In this document: piece after piece, positions 1 to 10,653 of the stretch
Numbering within the stretch: the first letter of the stretch is position 1
Layout: every line of letters starts with the position of its first letter
Source of the DNA: Fidelibacterota bacterium
Lineage (GTDB): Bacteria; Fidelibacterota; Marinisomatia; Marinisomatales; TCS55
Direction of reading: 5' to 3'
DNA length: 61,570 bases
NCBI GenBank assembly: GCA_030746535.1
Contig: JASLML010000002.1
Coordinates: forward strand, 1-61,570
Notes under the pieces: generated by a model
What the model was told of the DNA's origin: nothing
Seen by the model: the letters and a program-made list of their open reading frames with translations, nothing else
Databases searched by the model: none
Made by a program: the position numbers and the translations under genes

Positions 1-480
1 AATACGACGGTTATGTGCCACAAAATCGCCATTGAAGCGATACGGGCCGGAATAAATACCGCAAAAATTCATCAGGATGTTTATGAATCGCGCCCGATAG
101 AAAAAATGAAACTTTTAAGTAAAGTAATTGATAATGTTGAGCTGGACTGTGGAGGTGAGCTGGCTTGGTTTACCGTAGATGAAACAATGGTAGAATCTGC
201 CGGTGCCGAAAAGAAACATGTGGACGGATTTACGGATGTTGTCCGAAAAATTAAAGGCGTTGAAGTGGCAGTAATGATCTTCGAAAACGAAAAATCCTGC
301 AGGGTAAACTTCCGGTCTAAAGGGAAATATATTGTTAACGGAATTGCGCTTGAGCTTGGCGGCGGCGGACACCAGCTTGCATGCGGCGCAGTAGTAAAGG
401 GAACTGTGGATGAAGTGCTTCCCAAGGTATTGGATTTGACAAAAGCTGAGCTTGCATCTCAGAAGGAGAAAGAAGCTTGA
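1..480 (+). CDS. nrnA: DHH/DHHA1 family phosphoesterase (NrnA-like oligoribonuclease / pAp phosphatase), C-terminal part, truncated at window start
   Basis: Open frame continues upstream of the first Met. DHHA1-like C-terminus with GELAWF...VNGIALELGGGGHQLACGA. Confidence 0.8.
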   Translation, partial: NTTVMCHKIAIEAIRAGINTAKIHQDVYESRPIEKMKLLSKVIDNVELDCGGELAWFTVDETMVESAGAEKKHVDGFTDVVRKIKGVEVAVMIFENEKSCRVNFRSKGKYIVNGIALELGGGGHQLACGAVVKGTVDEVLPKVLDLTKAELASQKEKEA

Positions 481-1340
481 AAATTATTGTAGCAAAAGAT
501 GCAGGATATTGCTTTGGAGTTCGAGACGCTGTAGATCTCGCGTATGAAACTGCCGGAGAAGACGGCGATGTGTATATGCTCGGCCATATTGTTCATAATG
601 AAAATGTTGTGGACGATTTGGATGATGCCGGTGCAAAAGTGGTGGATTCGCTAGAAAATGTTCCTGACGGGAAACCGATCCTGTTTCGCGCACACGGAAC
701 AGCAACGGATGTGTGGGATGCGGCAAAAGAAAAGAGAATGAATATCGTAGATGCTACATGTCCTCTTGTAAAAGAAATACATGATGAAGTCACGGAGCTG
801 GAACAGGAAGGACGGCGCATTATCATTATCGGCGACCACGGCCATGATGAAGTTGTCGGCATTGCGAGCCAAGTAGAAAAACCACTGATTGTTGCCACAC
901 CGGAAGAAGCAATCGCTCTGCGAAAAATGAAGAGAGCCGGTGTTGTGAGCCAATCGACTCAAACCATTGAAAATGTTCAAGACATCATAAATATTCTCAT
1001 GACAAAAGTGTTCGATTTACGGTTTGTAAATACAATCTGTTTTCCTACAAAGCGGAACCAGACGCAAATAAAAGAATTGGCAAAACAATGCGATATCATG
1101 GTTATTATCGGTTCCTTTACGAGTGCAAACTCAAAGCGGCTTACGCAGCTTGCGCTGGAGCGGAATAAAAAATCTTACCAGGTAACCTGCGCAGAAGATT
1201 TGAATGAAGAATGGTTTCAAGACGTTGAAACAGTCGGAATATCAGCCGGCGCGTCCACACCGGATAATATCATTGAAGAAGTGACAGAAAAAATTAAGCA
1301 AATCGGGAATGTAACCGAGAAGGAGGAAATCCATGGCTAA
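477..1340 (+). CDS. ispH: 4-hydroxy-3-methylbut-2-enyl diphosphate reductase
   Basis: [27 protein letters not shown] and [10 protein letters not shown] motifs. TTG start overlaps the upstream stop (TTGA). Confidence 0.93.
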   Translation: MKIIVAKDAGYCFGVRDAVDLAYETAGEDGDVYMLGHIVHNENVVDDLDDAGAKVVDSLENVPDGKPILFRAHGTATDVWDAAKEKRMNIVDATCPLVKEIHDEVTELEQEGRRIIIIGDHGHDEVVGIASQVEKPLIVATPEEAIALRKMKRAGVVSQSTQTIENVQDIINILMTKVFDLRFVNTICFPTKRNQTQIKELAKQCDIMVIIGSFTSANSKRLTQLALERNKKSYQVTCAEDLNEEWFQDVETVGISAGASTPDNIIEEVTEKIKQIGNVTEKEEIHG

Positions 1341-2214
1341 GGGAACATTTGAAGTAAAAGTAGGACTCGCGGAAATGCTAAAAGGCGGAGTAATCATGGA
1401 TGTGATGAATCCGGAACAGGCACAAATTGCGGAGGATGCAGGAGCCGTGGCCGTGATGGCGCTGGAGCGGATTCCCGCGCTAATCCGCGAAGAAGGTGGC
1501 ATTGCAAGAATGAGCGATCCGGAGATGATTAAAGAAATTCAGGAAAAAGTTTCCATCCCGGTGATGGCAAAAGTGAGAATCGGGCATTTTGCGGAAGCGC
1601 AAATTTTAGAAGCGCTTGAAGTTGATTTCATTGACGAAAGCGAAGTGCTTACGCCGGCCGATGAAGCCAATCATATTTGGAAACATGATTTTAAGGTTCC
1701 TTTCGTCTGCGGCTGCCGAAACCTTGGTGAAGCGCTCAGAAGAATCGGAGAAGGCGCAGCACTTATCCGGACCAAAGGGGAAGCAGGAAGCGGAAATATT
1801 GTGGAAGCTGTACGCCATATGAGGATGGTGACTTCTTCCATAAAAAAATTGACAACGATGGGACAGGATGAATTGATGGCTGAAGCAAAAGATATGGGCG
1901 CTCCGTTCAGTCTTGTTCAGCAGGTTGGCAAGTTAGGGAAACTGCCTGTCCCGAATTTTGCCGCTGGAGGCGTTGCTACTCCGGCCGATGCATCTCTCAT
2001 GATGCAGCTCGGCGCTGAAACTGTTTTTGTCGGTTCAGGTATTTTCATGAGCGAAGAACCTGCCCAACGAGCAAAGGCAATTGTGGAAGCCGTAACCTAT
2101 GCGGATGATCCCGGGAAGCTTGCTGATATTTCATCCGGCCTCAAAAAAGCCATGAAAGGATTGGATATTTCCGAGATTCCTGAAGATCAAATGCTACAGG
2201 AGAGAGGCTGGTAA
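1333..2214 (+). CDS. pdxS: Pyridoxal 5'-phosphate synthase subunit PdxS
   Basis: [32 protein letters not shown] and [31 protein letters not shown]. Confidence 0.97.
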   Translation: MAKGTFEVKVGLAEMLKGGVIMDVMNPEQAQIAEDAGAVAVMALERIPALIREEGGIARMSDPEMIKEIQEKVSIPVMAKVRIGHFAEAQILEALEVDFIDESEVLTPADEANHIWKHDFKVPFVCGCRNLGEALRRIGEGAALIRTKGEAGSGNIVEAVRHMRMVTSSIKKLTTMGQDELMAEAKDMGAPFSLVQQVGKLGKLPVPNFAAGGVATPADASLMMQLGAETVFVGSGIFMSEEPAQRAKAIVEAVTYADDPGKLADISSGLKKAMKGLDISEIPEDQMLQERGW

Positions 2215-2804
2215 TGACCGTAGGCATCCTCGCCCTTCAAGGAAATTTCTCGAAACATTTGGAAAAGCTTCACGCGCTGGACTGCACTGCCTTATTGGTT
2301 AAGTATCCGGAACAGCTACAAGAAGTGGATGGGCTTGTGTTGCCTGGCGGAGAGTCAACTTGCATCACATTGCTGATGGAAAAAACCGGTTTCCATTCCG
2401 CAATATCAGAATTCGCAAAGGAAAAACCGGTCTTTGGAACATGTGCCGGATTAATTCTCATGGCATCCGAACCAAATGATGAAAGAGTGAATTCATTACA
2501 CCTTTTGGATATTTCCGTGAACCGAAACGGTTACGGAAGACAGGTGCATTCCGGCATTCATGAAATTGAGGCACTGGTAAATGGACGTGCTTCCACTCAT
2601 CAGGCTATGTTTATCCGGGCGCCGAAAATCACAAAAACAGGAAATAATGTTTCCGTTTTAGGAAAGCTAAACAATGATCCCGTATTGGTGCAGCAGGGCC
2701 ATCATCTTGCAGCCTGCTTTCACCCTGAAATGAGCGTCGATATTTCTATTTACTCACACTTTTTGGAAATGATTTCATCTAAAAATCTCGCACATGCCGT
2801 ATAA
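2214..2804 (+). CDS. pdxT: Pyridoxal 5'-phosphate synthase glutaminase subunit PdxT
   Basis: GILALQGNFSKH, LVLPGGEST, GTCAGLILMA and CFHPEMS glutaminase motifs. Confidence 0.95.
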   Translation: MTVGILALQGNFSKHLEKLHALDCTALLVKYPEQLQEVDGLVLPGGESTCITLLMEKTGFHSAISEFAKEKPVFGTCAGLILMASEPNDERVNSLHLLDISVNRNGYGRQVHSGIHEIEALVNGRASTHQAMFIRAPKITKTGNNVSVLGKLNNDPVLVQQGHHLAACFHPEMSVDISIYSHFLEMISSKNLAHAV

Positions 2805-4680
2805 AATTCTAGACTCTGTAAATGATCCTGCCGATCTGAGATCGCTTTCGAAAGAAGACATCAGTATTCTCAGCGCTGAGCTGAAGGATTATATCATCAA
2901 TGTTGTCGAGGAAAAAGGCGGACATTTTTCCTCTCCGCTCGGTGTAGTTGATTTGACCATTGCACTTCACAAAGTTTATGACACCCCTAAAGATCTCATT
3001 TTATGGGATGTAGGCCATCAGTGCTATGCACATAAAATTTTGACGGGAAGAAGGGATGAATTTCCGACATTGAGACAAAAAGACGGCATCAGCGGATTCT
3101 GTAGGCCGTCCGAAAGTGAATATGATGTATTAGGCGCCGGGCATGCAAGCACGTCCATTTCCGCCGCTCTCGGAATGGCGCAGGCACGAAATATAAAAGG
3201 TCAAGATCATCAGGTTGTTGCTATTATCGGCGACGGCGCCATGACAGGAGGGCTTGCCTTTGAGGCGCTGAATAATGTGACCCAGCTGGACGGACAATTC
3301 TTGATCGTGCTGAATGACAATCAAATGTCCATTTCCCAAACTGTTGGTGCGGTATCCCATTATTTAACGAAGGTTGTAACCAATCCACTTTACAACAGGA
3401 TCAAGGATCTTATTTGGAAAACGACGGAAATGCTGCCAGTTGGGAAAAAGACCGTTCAGCGGTTTCTGCATTCGTTTCAGGAAGGATTGAAGAGTTTTCT
3501 TGTCCCCGGAATGATTTTTGAAGAATTGGGCATCCAGTATATTGGTCCGATTGACGGTCATGATATGGATGAAATGATGGATACGTTTGCCAATTTGAAA
3601 GAACTGAAAAAACCCGCTGTCGTGCATGTACTTACGAAAAAAGGAAGCGGTCAGGATAAAGCGGAAGCCGATCCGCTGAAATATTATAGTACTTCCGGAA
3701 ACAATACATCACCGAATGGTCAAAAGAAAAGCAGTGTTCCGGGATACAGTTCAGTTTTTGGAACGATTGCTGTTGAGATGGCAGAGGCTGATAATAATGT
3801 TTGTGCTGTAGTAGCTGCCATGCGGGAAGGTACTGGATTGAAACCATATGCTGATAAGTTTCCCGACAGATTTTTTGATGTAGGCATTGCGGAAGGGCAC
3901 GCTGTTACATTTGCAACGGGACTTGCTGCAGCAGGACTGAAACCGATTGTTGCGTTATATTCCACATTTATCCAGCGAAGCTTTGACATGGTAGTCCATG
4001 ATGCAGCGCTGCAAAAACTTCCTGTCATCTTTGCATTGGACAGGGGAGGATTTGTTGGTCCGGATGGTCCAACGCACCACGGATCGCTGGATCTCGCATT
4101 TTTACGATGTATTCAAAATATCATCATCACTGCACCGAAGGACGGCAATGAATTGCGAAACCTGTTATTTACAGGGCTGAACCAGGAATCCACGCCGTTT
4201 GTCACGCGCTATCCTAAGGAAAGCGCTCACTCATTCGAAGAAGGGATCATACCGGAAATCCTTCCAGTCGGTTCCTGGGATGTTATCCAAGGTGGCTCTG
4301 ATGTTGCTGTATTGGCTATCGGACCAATGGTGCATACTGTTCAGGGAATATTGAAGAATCTGTCAAATAACGGAATTTCAGTAGAACTGGTTAACTGCCG
4401 TTTTATTAAACCAATGGATGAAGCATATCTTGAAGAAATGATGAACAGGTTTGATAGAATCATTACAATCGAAGACGGCGTTTTAAAAGGCGGCTTCGGC
4501 GAGGGTGTTGCCGCATGGCTTTCGGATAACGGATACGGAGGTAAAGTAATACGCCTTGGACATCCAGATGATTTCGTCGAGCATGGTACTCGAAGCGAAT
4601 TGCTGCAATTTTCTGGGCTCGATGAAAACAGCATAGCGAAGACAATTAATGATTTAGCCGAAGTTTCCAGCATCTATTAG
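2794..4680 (+). CDS. dxs: 1-deoxy-D-xylulose-5-phosphate synthase
   Basis: WDVGHQCYAHKILTGR, GDGAMTGGLAFEALNN and DRGGFVGPDGPTHHGSLDLAFLR. Confidence 0.96.
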   Translation: MPYKILDSVNDPADLRSLSKEDISILSAELKDYIINVVEEKGGHFSSPLGVVDLTIALHKVYDTPKDLILWDVGHQCYAHKILTGRRDEFPTLRQKDGISGFCRPSESEYDVLGAGHASTSISAALGMAQARNIKGQDHQVVAIIGDGAMTGGLAFEALNNVTQLDGQFLIVLNDNQMSISQTVGAVSHYLTKVVTNPLYNRIKDLIWKTTEMLPVGKKTVQRFLHSFQEGLKSFLVPGMIFEELGIQYIGPIDGHDMDEMMDTFANLKELKKPAVVHVLTKKGSGQDKAEADPLKYYSTSGNNTSPNGQKKSSVPGYSSVFGTIAVEMAEADNNVCAVVAAMREGTGLKPYADKFPDRFFDVGIAEGHAVTFATGLAAAGLKPIVALYSTFIQRSFDMVVHDAALQKLPVIFALDRGGFVGPDGPTHHGSLDLAFLRCIQNIIITAPKDGNELRNLLFTGLNQESTPFVTRYPKESAHSFEEGIIPEILPVGSWDVIQGGSDVAVLAIGPMVHTVQGILKNLSNNGISVELVNCRFIKPMDEAYLEEMMNRFDRIITIEDGVLKGGFGEGVAAWLSDNGYGGKVIRLGHPDDFVEHGTRSELLQFSGLDENSIAKTINDLAEVSSIY

Positions 4681-4774
4681 ATTACAATCAGTACCATCGT
4701 CCTGGCAAAACTAGGGCGCTTTCTTTTTTCATTGGCTAAGGGTTGATAAAATTTGCGAACACTATAAGTTTAGC

Positions 4775-5428
4775 ATGACATCTAAAAAAGTCCATCCCGA
4801 TTTTGTTTTGGTTTCTCTTTCGCTTGACGAGGTGCAGTCCGCAGTGCACCATGCCATGGATCGTACGAAGGAAATTGTACGGCAGTTCATACCAAAAAAA
4901 TCTGCGCTAAATCATTTGGAAACCAATTATATCGGCATGCTTGGCGAACTTGCCGTGAGAAACTGGGCAGGCATTGATGAAGAATTAATACAAGACTATA
5001 CCGATCACAAGCCTGATGAGGGCGATTTGGATTTGAATGGAAAAGTGTACGATATCAAAACAGAGGCAATCCCGGAAAAGTGGTTTCTTAAATTACAAAC
5101 AGGGGGTATTAGGAAATTTGATCCGTACGGGTGCCGTGTGTTTACGGAAAAGCATTACCATCATATCAAGAAATACTCAGGCGGTATCATTTTTTGTTCC
5201 CTGCCGGTAAAAGACGGTGAAACGGCTAAAGATGAAAAAATCAGGGAATCGCTTCTCCTTACGCGAGACATCATGATTACAGGCTTCATTTCACCGGAAG
5301 AAATCGGGATCAAAAATCCTACGTGGTACACACCTAAAAACCCAAAAGGCGGACGCAGAAAGTACAATTCAAAAAATTATATTTTTCACCATACCGATCT
5401 TACACCGGTGCGCCAGATCCTAAAGTGA
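4775..5428 (+). CDS. Hypothetical protein, candidate PD-(D/E)XK restriction endonuclease
   Basis: GELAVRNW...DEGDLDLNGKVYDIKTEA fits a PD-(D/E)XK core (E...D...DxK). Tail-to-tail overlap with an adjacent DNA methyltransferase. Confidence 0.5.
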   Translation: MTSKKVHPDFVLVSLSLDEVQSAVHHAMDRTKEIVRQFIPKKSALNHLETNYIGMLGELAVRNWAGIDEELIQDYTDHKPDEGDLDLNGKVYDIKTEAIPEKWFLKLQTGGIRKFDPYGCRVFTEKHYHHIKKYSGGIIFCSLPVKDGETAKDEKIRESLLLTRDIMITGFISPEEIGIKNPTWYTPKNPKGGRRKYNSKNYIFHHTDLTPVRQILK

Positions 5429-6196
5429 ATCAATTCTCTTTTCCGCCATACGGATGAAATCCGCGTTCAGTTCATAACCCATATAATTTCTTTCAAGCTT
5501 TTTTGCTGCGACCGCTGTCGTCCCCGAACCCATAAACGGATCGAGAATAGTGTCTCCCGTAAAAGAAAACATGCGGATGAGCCGGTGCGGAAGTTCTTCC
5601 GGATACGGTGCTGGATGGGACCGGTCTTTTTCTGGCGGAAAGCGCCAAATGCTTCCAATATATTCACGCCAGTCTTCCTTATTAAGCCTGCTGGCTTCTT
5701 TGAGTTCTTTTTCAATTTTTTCGGGAGGTCCGTCCTTAACAAAAAGGTTAATGAATTCGATGGTATTCAATCCGTAAAAATTTGGAGGATACGGATACGA
5801 ACCCATCATCAGCTGATCGGTGCTGCCTTTATCCCAGATGATGAGATCATAACGAAAGAGTTCAGTTTCGGATAAAATGCTGGCTTCAATATCGTTATTG
5901 ATATTTTGGTAATCTCTGTTGTGATGTGTATGCATTACCGCTTTTTCCATGGGAAGGATTGGTGTATTGATGCACAGCTTTCCATTCGGTTTTAATACTC
6001 GGAAACATTCTTTCCAAACCGGTACCATGGAAGCGATATAATGTTCGTAGGACTCGCTCGATAAACCGATCTGTCCATCGGTTCCATAATCCTTTGCGTT
6101 AAAATACGGCGGGCTTGTTACAATGAGGCGGATGGAATCATCTGGAATCTCATCCATTTTTTCGCAGGATTTCTCAAATATAATGTTGGTTTCCAT
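5420..6196 (-). CDS. DNA methyltransferase, beta-class motif order (N4-cytosine or N6-adenine)
   Basis: VTSPPYFNAKDYG (motif IV) precedes DPFMGSGTTAVAAKKLERNYMGYE (motif I). I trimmed the start to METNIIFEK (ATG at 6196) because the 6436 extension overlaps the divergent gene. Confidence 0.88.
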   Translation of the reverse strand: METNIIFEKSCEKMDEIPDDSIRLIVTSPPYFNAKDYGTDGQIGLSSESYEHYIASMVPVWKECFRVLKPNGKLCINTPILPMEKAVMHTHHNRDYQNINNDIEASILSETELFRYDLIIWDKGSTDQLMMGSYPYPPNFYGLNTIEFINLFVKDGPPEKIEKELKEASRLNKEDWREYIGSIWRFPPEKDRSHPAPYPEELPHRLIRMFSFTGDTILDPFMGSGTTAVAAKKLERNYMGYELNADFIRMAEKRIDSL

Positions 6197-6318
6197 TGTA
6201 GGTAGTTTACAGAGTTTTACAGAAAAAATCTCCCCCGAAGTATCGTTTTCAAAACGGTCAAAATTCACAGAAAATTTTACTAATTTTATAATCTCTATCA
6301 GCAGCCAATGATTATACA

Positions 6319-7980
6319 ATGACGAAGCAGTTAGATCTATTTGAGGAAGCAGAATCCCTTTGGAAGGATGAAGCAGATCAACCCTCTGCGCGTGAATATG
6401 ATTTTGACACGTTAAGTGGCGATCCGCTGGAAACACTGTATTATCCTTCAGACGGTAATCAAAACGGTTATCTCGAGAATCTTGGATTCCCAGGGCAATA
6501 TCCGTTTACGAGAGGAATCCATGCCAATATGTACCGAGGGAAACTTTGGACGATGCGGCAGTTTTCGGGCTTTGGAACTCCGAAAGAAACCAATGAGCGA
6601 TACCATTTTCTGATGAAAGAAGGGCAAATGGGACTTTCGGTGGCGTATGATATGCCGACGCTGATGGGCTACGATCCCGGCCATTCGTTTTCAGAAGGAG
6701 AAGTAGGGAAGTGCGGCGTCAGCGTTGCATCGCTGAAAGATATGGAAACACTGTTCAATGGAATTGACCTCGGCAAAATTTCTGTTTCCCAGACCATTAA
6801 CGGACCCGCAGTCATTTTGCTGGCTTTCTATATCGCGATCGCCGAAAAACAAGGTGTTCCGCTGGATCAGCTTCGCGGCACTATGCAAAATGATATTCTC
6901 AAGGAATTCATTGCCCAAAAAGAATGGATATTCCCGCCGGAAGCTTCCATGAGAGTAATCACAGACATGATGCGGTACTGCACGGAACATATGCCGAAAT
7001 TCAATACCATTTCCATTTCCGGTTACCACATTCGCGAAGCGGGATCTACGGCAGTGCAGGAATTAGCCTTTACGCTTGCCAACGGGTTCACCTACGTGGA
7101 ATACGCGATGAAAGCCGGGCTAGATGTGGACGGATTTGCTCCGCGGCTTTCTTTCTTTTTCAATTCGCATCTTGATTTCTTTGAAGAGATCGCAAAATTC
7201 CGGGCAGCCCGTCGAATTTGGGCGCGCCGTTTAAAGGAAAAATATGGAGCGAAAAATCCGCGATCCTGGAAATTGCGGTTCCACACGCAAACAGCCGGAT
7301 GTTCGCTCACGGCCCATCAGCCGGAAAACAATATTTCGAGGACTGCCTTCCAGGCCATGGCCGCGGTGCTCGGCGGAACCCAGTCGCTTCATACGAATTC
7401 CATGGATGAAACGCTTGCGCTCCCGACAAGAAAAGCAGCGGAAATTGCACTCAGAACGCAGCAGTTGATCGCATTCGAAACAGGAGTTGCGAATGTTGCC
7501 GACCCGCTTGGAGGATCGTGGTATATTGAGTCCCTTACAGACCGTATGGAAAAGGAAGCGGAAGCATATTTCAGGCAAATCGAAGATTTTGGAGGCGTAA
7601 TTCCGGCAATAGAGGAAGGATTCTTCCAGCGTGAGATTGCGCATGCCGCTTCGGACTACCAGAAAAAGGTGGACGAAAGATCACGAGTTGTGGTTGGCGT
7701 AAATAGATTCGAAAAAGAAAATGAGGAAATCGAAATTCCGATTCTGGAAATAGGCAATGCAGCGGAGGAAGAACAGGTCAAGGCACTTCATGATCTGCGG
7801 AGGGAACGAAATCAGGATGAAGTGGATGCAGCGCTTGCAGAAATTCGAGAAACCGCATCAGGGACGGGAAATATATTGCCGCCGATTCTGAAGGCCGCAA
7901 AAGCGTATGCTACGCTCGGTGAAATTGTGGATACCATGAAGCTGGAATTTGGCGAGTGGCAGGAATCAGCGGTGTTTTGA
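6319..7980 (+). CDS. Methylmalonyl-CoA mutase large subunit (catalytic domain, no B12-binding domain)
   Basis: [34 protein letters not shown] and [51 protein letters not shown]. Confidence 0.95.
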   Translation: MTKQLDLFEEAESLWKDEADQPSAREYDFDTLSGDPLETLYYPSDGNQNGYLENLGFPGQYPFTRGIHANMYRGKLWTMRQFSGFGTPKETNERYHFLMKEGQMGLSVAYDMPTLMGYDPGHSFSEGEVGKCGVSVASLKDMETLFNGIDLGKISVSQTINGPAVILLAFYIAIAEKQGVPLDQLRGTMQNDILKEFIAQKEWIFPPEASMRVITDMMRYCTEHMPKFNTISISGYHIREAGSTAVQELAFTLANGFTYVEYAMKAGLDVDGFAPRLSFFFNSHLDFFEEIAKFRAARRIWARRLKEKYGAKNPRSWKLRFHTQTAGCSLTAHQPENNISRTAFQAMAAVLGGTQSLHTNSMDETLALPTRKAAEIALRTQQLIAFETGVANVADPLGGSWYIESLTDRMEKEAEAYFRQIEDFGGVIPAIEEGFFQREIAHAASDYQKKVDERSRVVVGVNRFEKENEEIEIPILEIGNAAEEEQVKALHDLRRERNQDEVDAALAEIRETASGTGNILPPILKAAKAYATLGEIVDTMKLEFGEWQESAVF

Positions 7981-8414
7981 TGGAACAGCGGAATAAAATT
8001 TTTCTGGCGGTTTCCGGAATTGTATTTGTCGCCCTCTTTTGGATTTTCCGCATTTCAACCGAAGCCGATGCGCAGGATGCATTGATGATTTCCTTTTTAT
8101 CGTTGGAAAATATCGAAGATGCCGGAGACCGGCGTGTTAGGCTCGGCGGGATTGTAGATCCTGGATCCATTGTCATTCAAAAGGAAAATTTGCTGGACTG
8201 CAATTTCACGTTGGCGCAGGGATCGTTTAAAGTACCGGTGCATTATACGCAAGTCCGCCCGGACCTTTTTAAGGATGAAGCTGAAGTGATTGTTACAGGT
8301 CAATATGTGAATGGCGTGTTTGAAGCGGACGAATTGCAGACCAAATGTGCATCGCGGTATGAAGGCGATCTGCGAAATGAATCCAGCTACCAGTTAGAGG
8401 ATTTGGATATATGA
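7980..8414 (+). CDS. ccmE: Cytochrome c maturation protein CcmE, CxxxY variant
   Basis: N-terminal TM plus OB-fold-like segment (VRLGGIVDPGSI...VIVTGQYVNGVFEADELQTKCASRYEG). Followed directly by ccmF. ATG start overlaps the mutase stop. Confidence 0.85.
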   Translation: MEQRNKIFLAVSGIVFVALFWIFRISTEADAQDALMISFLSLENIEDAGDRRVRLGGIVDPGSIVIQKENLLDCNFTLAQGSFKVPVHYTQVRPDLFKDEAEVIVTGQYVNGVFEADELQTKCASRYEGDLRNESSYQLEDLDI

Positions 8415-10378
8415 CACCAGTTGCCGGCGGCTATGCCCTGAATCTCGCTCTAGGGTTTAGCCTTTTTTCAATCATTTCAGTTTTTTGGTTCCATTATAAT
8501 AAGGATGCCCGGCTTTATTTTACTGCTCAGCGCCTTGTTTTAGGATCTTGCCTACTTGTTGGTTTTGCTACGTTTGTGCTCGCAGCAGAACTCATCAACA
8601 GCAATTTCGACATTGATTATGTCGCTCACTACACAAGTTTGGAAACGCCTGCAGTCTATAAATTGACAGCGCTCTGGGCAGGGCAGGAAGGATCGCTTCT
8701 GTTCTGGCTTTTTATTTTGTCCATCTACGCCGGCACCGTTGTCATCCAGAACCAGCGAAGAAATGTTAACCTGATGCCTTGGGTGCTTGTTGTTCTGAGC
8801 GTTGTGATGGGATTTTTTCTCGTTCTCACAAATTTTGTGGCAAATCCATTTGCACCTACGGATGCGGACTTTCAGGTAATGAACGGCAACGGCCTGAATC
8901 CGCTTCTTCAAAATGCGACGATGGCGATCCATCCTCCGACCCTGTATCTGGGGTACATCGGATTCACTGTTCCGTTCGCATTTGCGATTGCAGCATTAAT
9001 TTCCGGCGATACAGGTTCTCTCTGGATTCGATCGGTTCGAAGGTGGACGCTTGTAACGTGGATGTTCCTCAGTATTGGCATCATTTTGGGAGGATGGTGG
9101 GCCTATCAGGAGCTCGGCTGGGGCGGCTACTGGGCATGGGATCCTGTGGAAAATGCATCCTTCATGCCTTGGCTGACCGGTACTGCATTCATTCATTCCA
9201 TTTTAATCCAGGAAAAGAGAGATATGCTCAAAACATGGAATATGGTTTTGATCATCCTGACATTTTCACTGGTCATTTTCGGTACCTTTCTAACACGGAG
9301 CGGGGTGATGTCATCCGTGCATTCTTTTTCGGCATCATCCCTCGGGCCCTTGTTTCTGGGTTTTGTTTTCTTTTTGCTGGCAAGTTCGTTCGCTTTGCTG
9401 GCTTGGAGATATTCATCCCTAAAATCGGATTCAAAAATTCAATCCATTTCATCAAGAGAAAGCGGATTTGTTTTTAACAATGTTCTGTTTGTGGTGCTTT
9501 GCTTTGCAGTGTTTTGGGGAACGATGTTTCCTGTTCTCACCGAAGCAGTTCAGGGAACGAAGATTACGGTCGGCCCGCCATTTTTCAATCAGATCGTAAC
9601 TCCGCTGGCATTAGCGCTGCTCCTTCTGACAGGTGTGGGACCGCTTCTTGTTTGGCGAAAAACGTCAAAAACCAGCTTCTATAAAAATTTCCCCATCCCC
9701 ATTTTTATCGGATTGACTGCGGCAATTGTTCTGATAATAATTGGTTTCGGCAGTTCGGTCGTTATGACTGCGTCTCTGTCCGCGTTTGTTCTCGCAGCGA
9801 TTATGTTAGAATTTGGTAAAGGAATGCAGATTCGCAAAACAAAGCTGGGTGAAACCTATTCCGCATCTTTGATGCATATGATAAGCAGAAACAGAAGCCG
9901 GTACGGTGGCTATATTGCCCATGTTGGAATCGTAATTATGTTCTTGGGATTTACGGGAAAAGCATTTGATCAGGAAGCGGAATGGGGATTACGCAAAGGG
10001 GAAGAAGGCCATCTTGCCGGATACCGATTTTCTTTGGTTCAATTATCTGAAGCGGAGCGCCCGAACCATTATGCGTGGATAGCGGAGATCAGCGTTGAGG
10101 ACATCGGTGGGGAAAAGGTAACTTCCCTTCATCCCGAAAAACGGGTGTATTTTCACAATAATCCCAATCCGGACCGCAGGCAGCCTCACAGCGAGCTTGA
10201 CATTCATTCCACTTTCAGGCGGGACATTTATTCTGTTTTGTCCGCCGTCGACACAGAATCCGGAACCGCATTCATGAAGATAATGATCAATCCTCTCGTA
10301 AGGCTTGTGTGGATAGGTGGGATCATCCTAGTATTTGGCACTCTTATTTCTCTTTGGCCAAGAAAAGAGGCAAATTGA
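8411..10378 (+). CDS. ccmF: Heme lyase subunit CcmF
   Basis: Multi-TM; WWD-type motif GGYWAWDPVENASFMPWL; LWAGQEGSLLFW. Confidence 0.94.
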   Translation: MTPVAGGYALNLALGFSLFSIISVFWFHYNKDARLYFTAQRLVLGSCLLVGFATFVLAAELINSNFDIDYVAHYTSLETPAVYKLTALWAGQEGSLLFWLFILSIYAGTVVIQNQRRNVNLMPWVLVVLSVVMGFFLVLTNFVANPFAPTDADFQVMNGNGLNPLLQNATMAIHPPTLYLGYIGFTVPFAFAIAALISGDTGSLWIRSVRRWTLVTWMFLSIGIILGGWWAYQELGWGGYWAWDPVENASFMPWLTGTAFIHSILIQEKRDMLKTWNMVLIILTFSLVIFGTFLTRSGVMSSVHSFSASSLGPLFLGFVFFLLASSFALLAWRYSSLKSDSKIQSISSRESGFVFNNVLFVVLCFAVFWGTMFPVLTEAVQGTKITVGPPFFNQIVTPLALALLLLTGVGPLLVWRKTSKTSFYKNFPIPIFIGLTAAIVLIIIGFGSSVVMTASLSAFVLAAIMLEFGKGMQIRKTKLGETYSASLMHMISRNRSRYGGYIAHVGIVIMFLGFTGKAFDQEAEWGLRKGEEGHLAGYRFSLVQLSEAERPNHYAWIAEISVEDIGGEKVTSLHPEKRVYFHNNPNPDRRQPHSELDIHSTFRRDIYSVLSAVDTESGTAFMKIMINPLVRLVWIGGIILVFGTLISLWPRKEAN

Positions 10379-10653
10379 CTTTGCTTACGACTATTGTTTT
10401 GTTATTTGTATTTGCCGTGCCTGTAATATTCGCCGTTCAGCCGATGCTGGGGCCGCGATTAACAATTCCACAGGACACCGGCCGGTCACCCGAATCTTTA
10501 AAAAGAAAAAAACAGCTTCTGTACCGGCAAATAAAGGAATTGGAATTGGAACACGGGCTCGGGCTTGTACCGGAAAACGAATTCAACACACTTCGTCAGG
10601 AATTAAAAAAGCAGGTTTCTGAAATCATGGAAGCCATCAGGAAACATTCATGA
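10375..10653 (+). CDS. Short CcmI-N-terminus-like membrane protein (TM plus coiled coil)
   Basis: One TM followed by KKQLLYRQIKELELEHGLGLVPENEFNTLRQELKKQV, resembling the N-terminal segment of CcmI. Lies between ccmF and ccmA. Probable TTG start overlapping the ccmF stop. Confidence 0.6.
   Translation: MTLLTTIVLLFVFAVPVIFAVQPMLGPRLTIPQDTGRSPESLKRKKQLLYRQIKELELEHGLGLVPENEFNTLRQELKKQVSEIMEAIRKHS

Noticed and set aside
6197-6436. N-terminal 80-residue extension of the methyltransferase ORF
   Set aside because: It overlaps the divergent mutase start. The methyltransferase proper begins at METNIIFEK (6196).
8779-9477. 232-aa alternative-frame ORF inside ccmF
   Set aside because: ccmF is intact in its own frame; the ORF sequence is Cys/Gly-rich with no domain.
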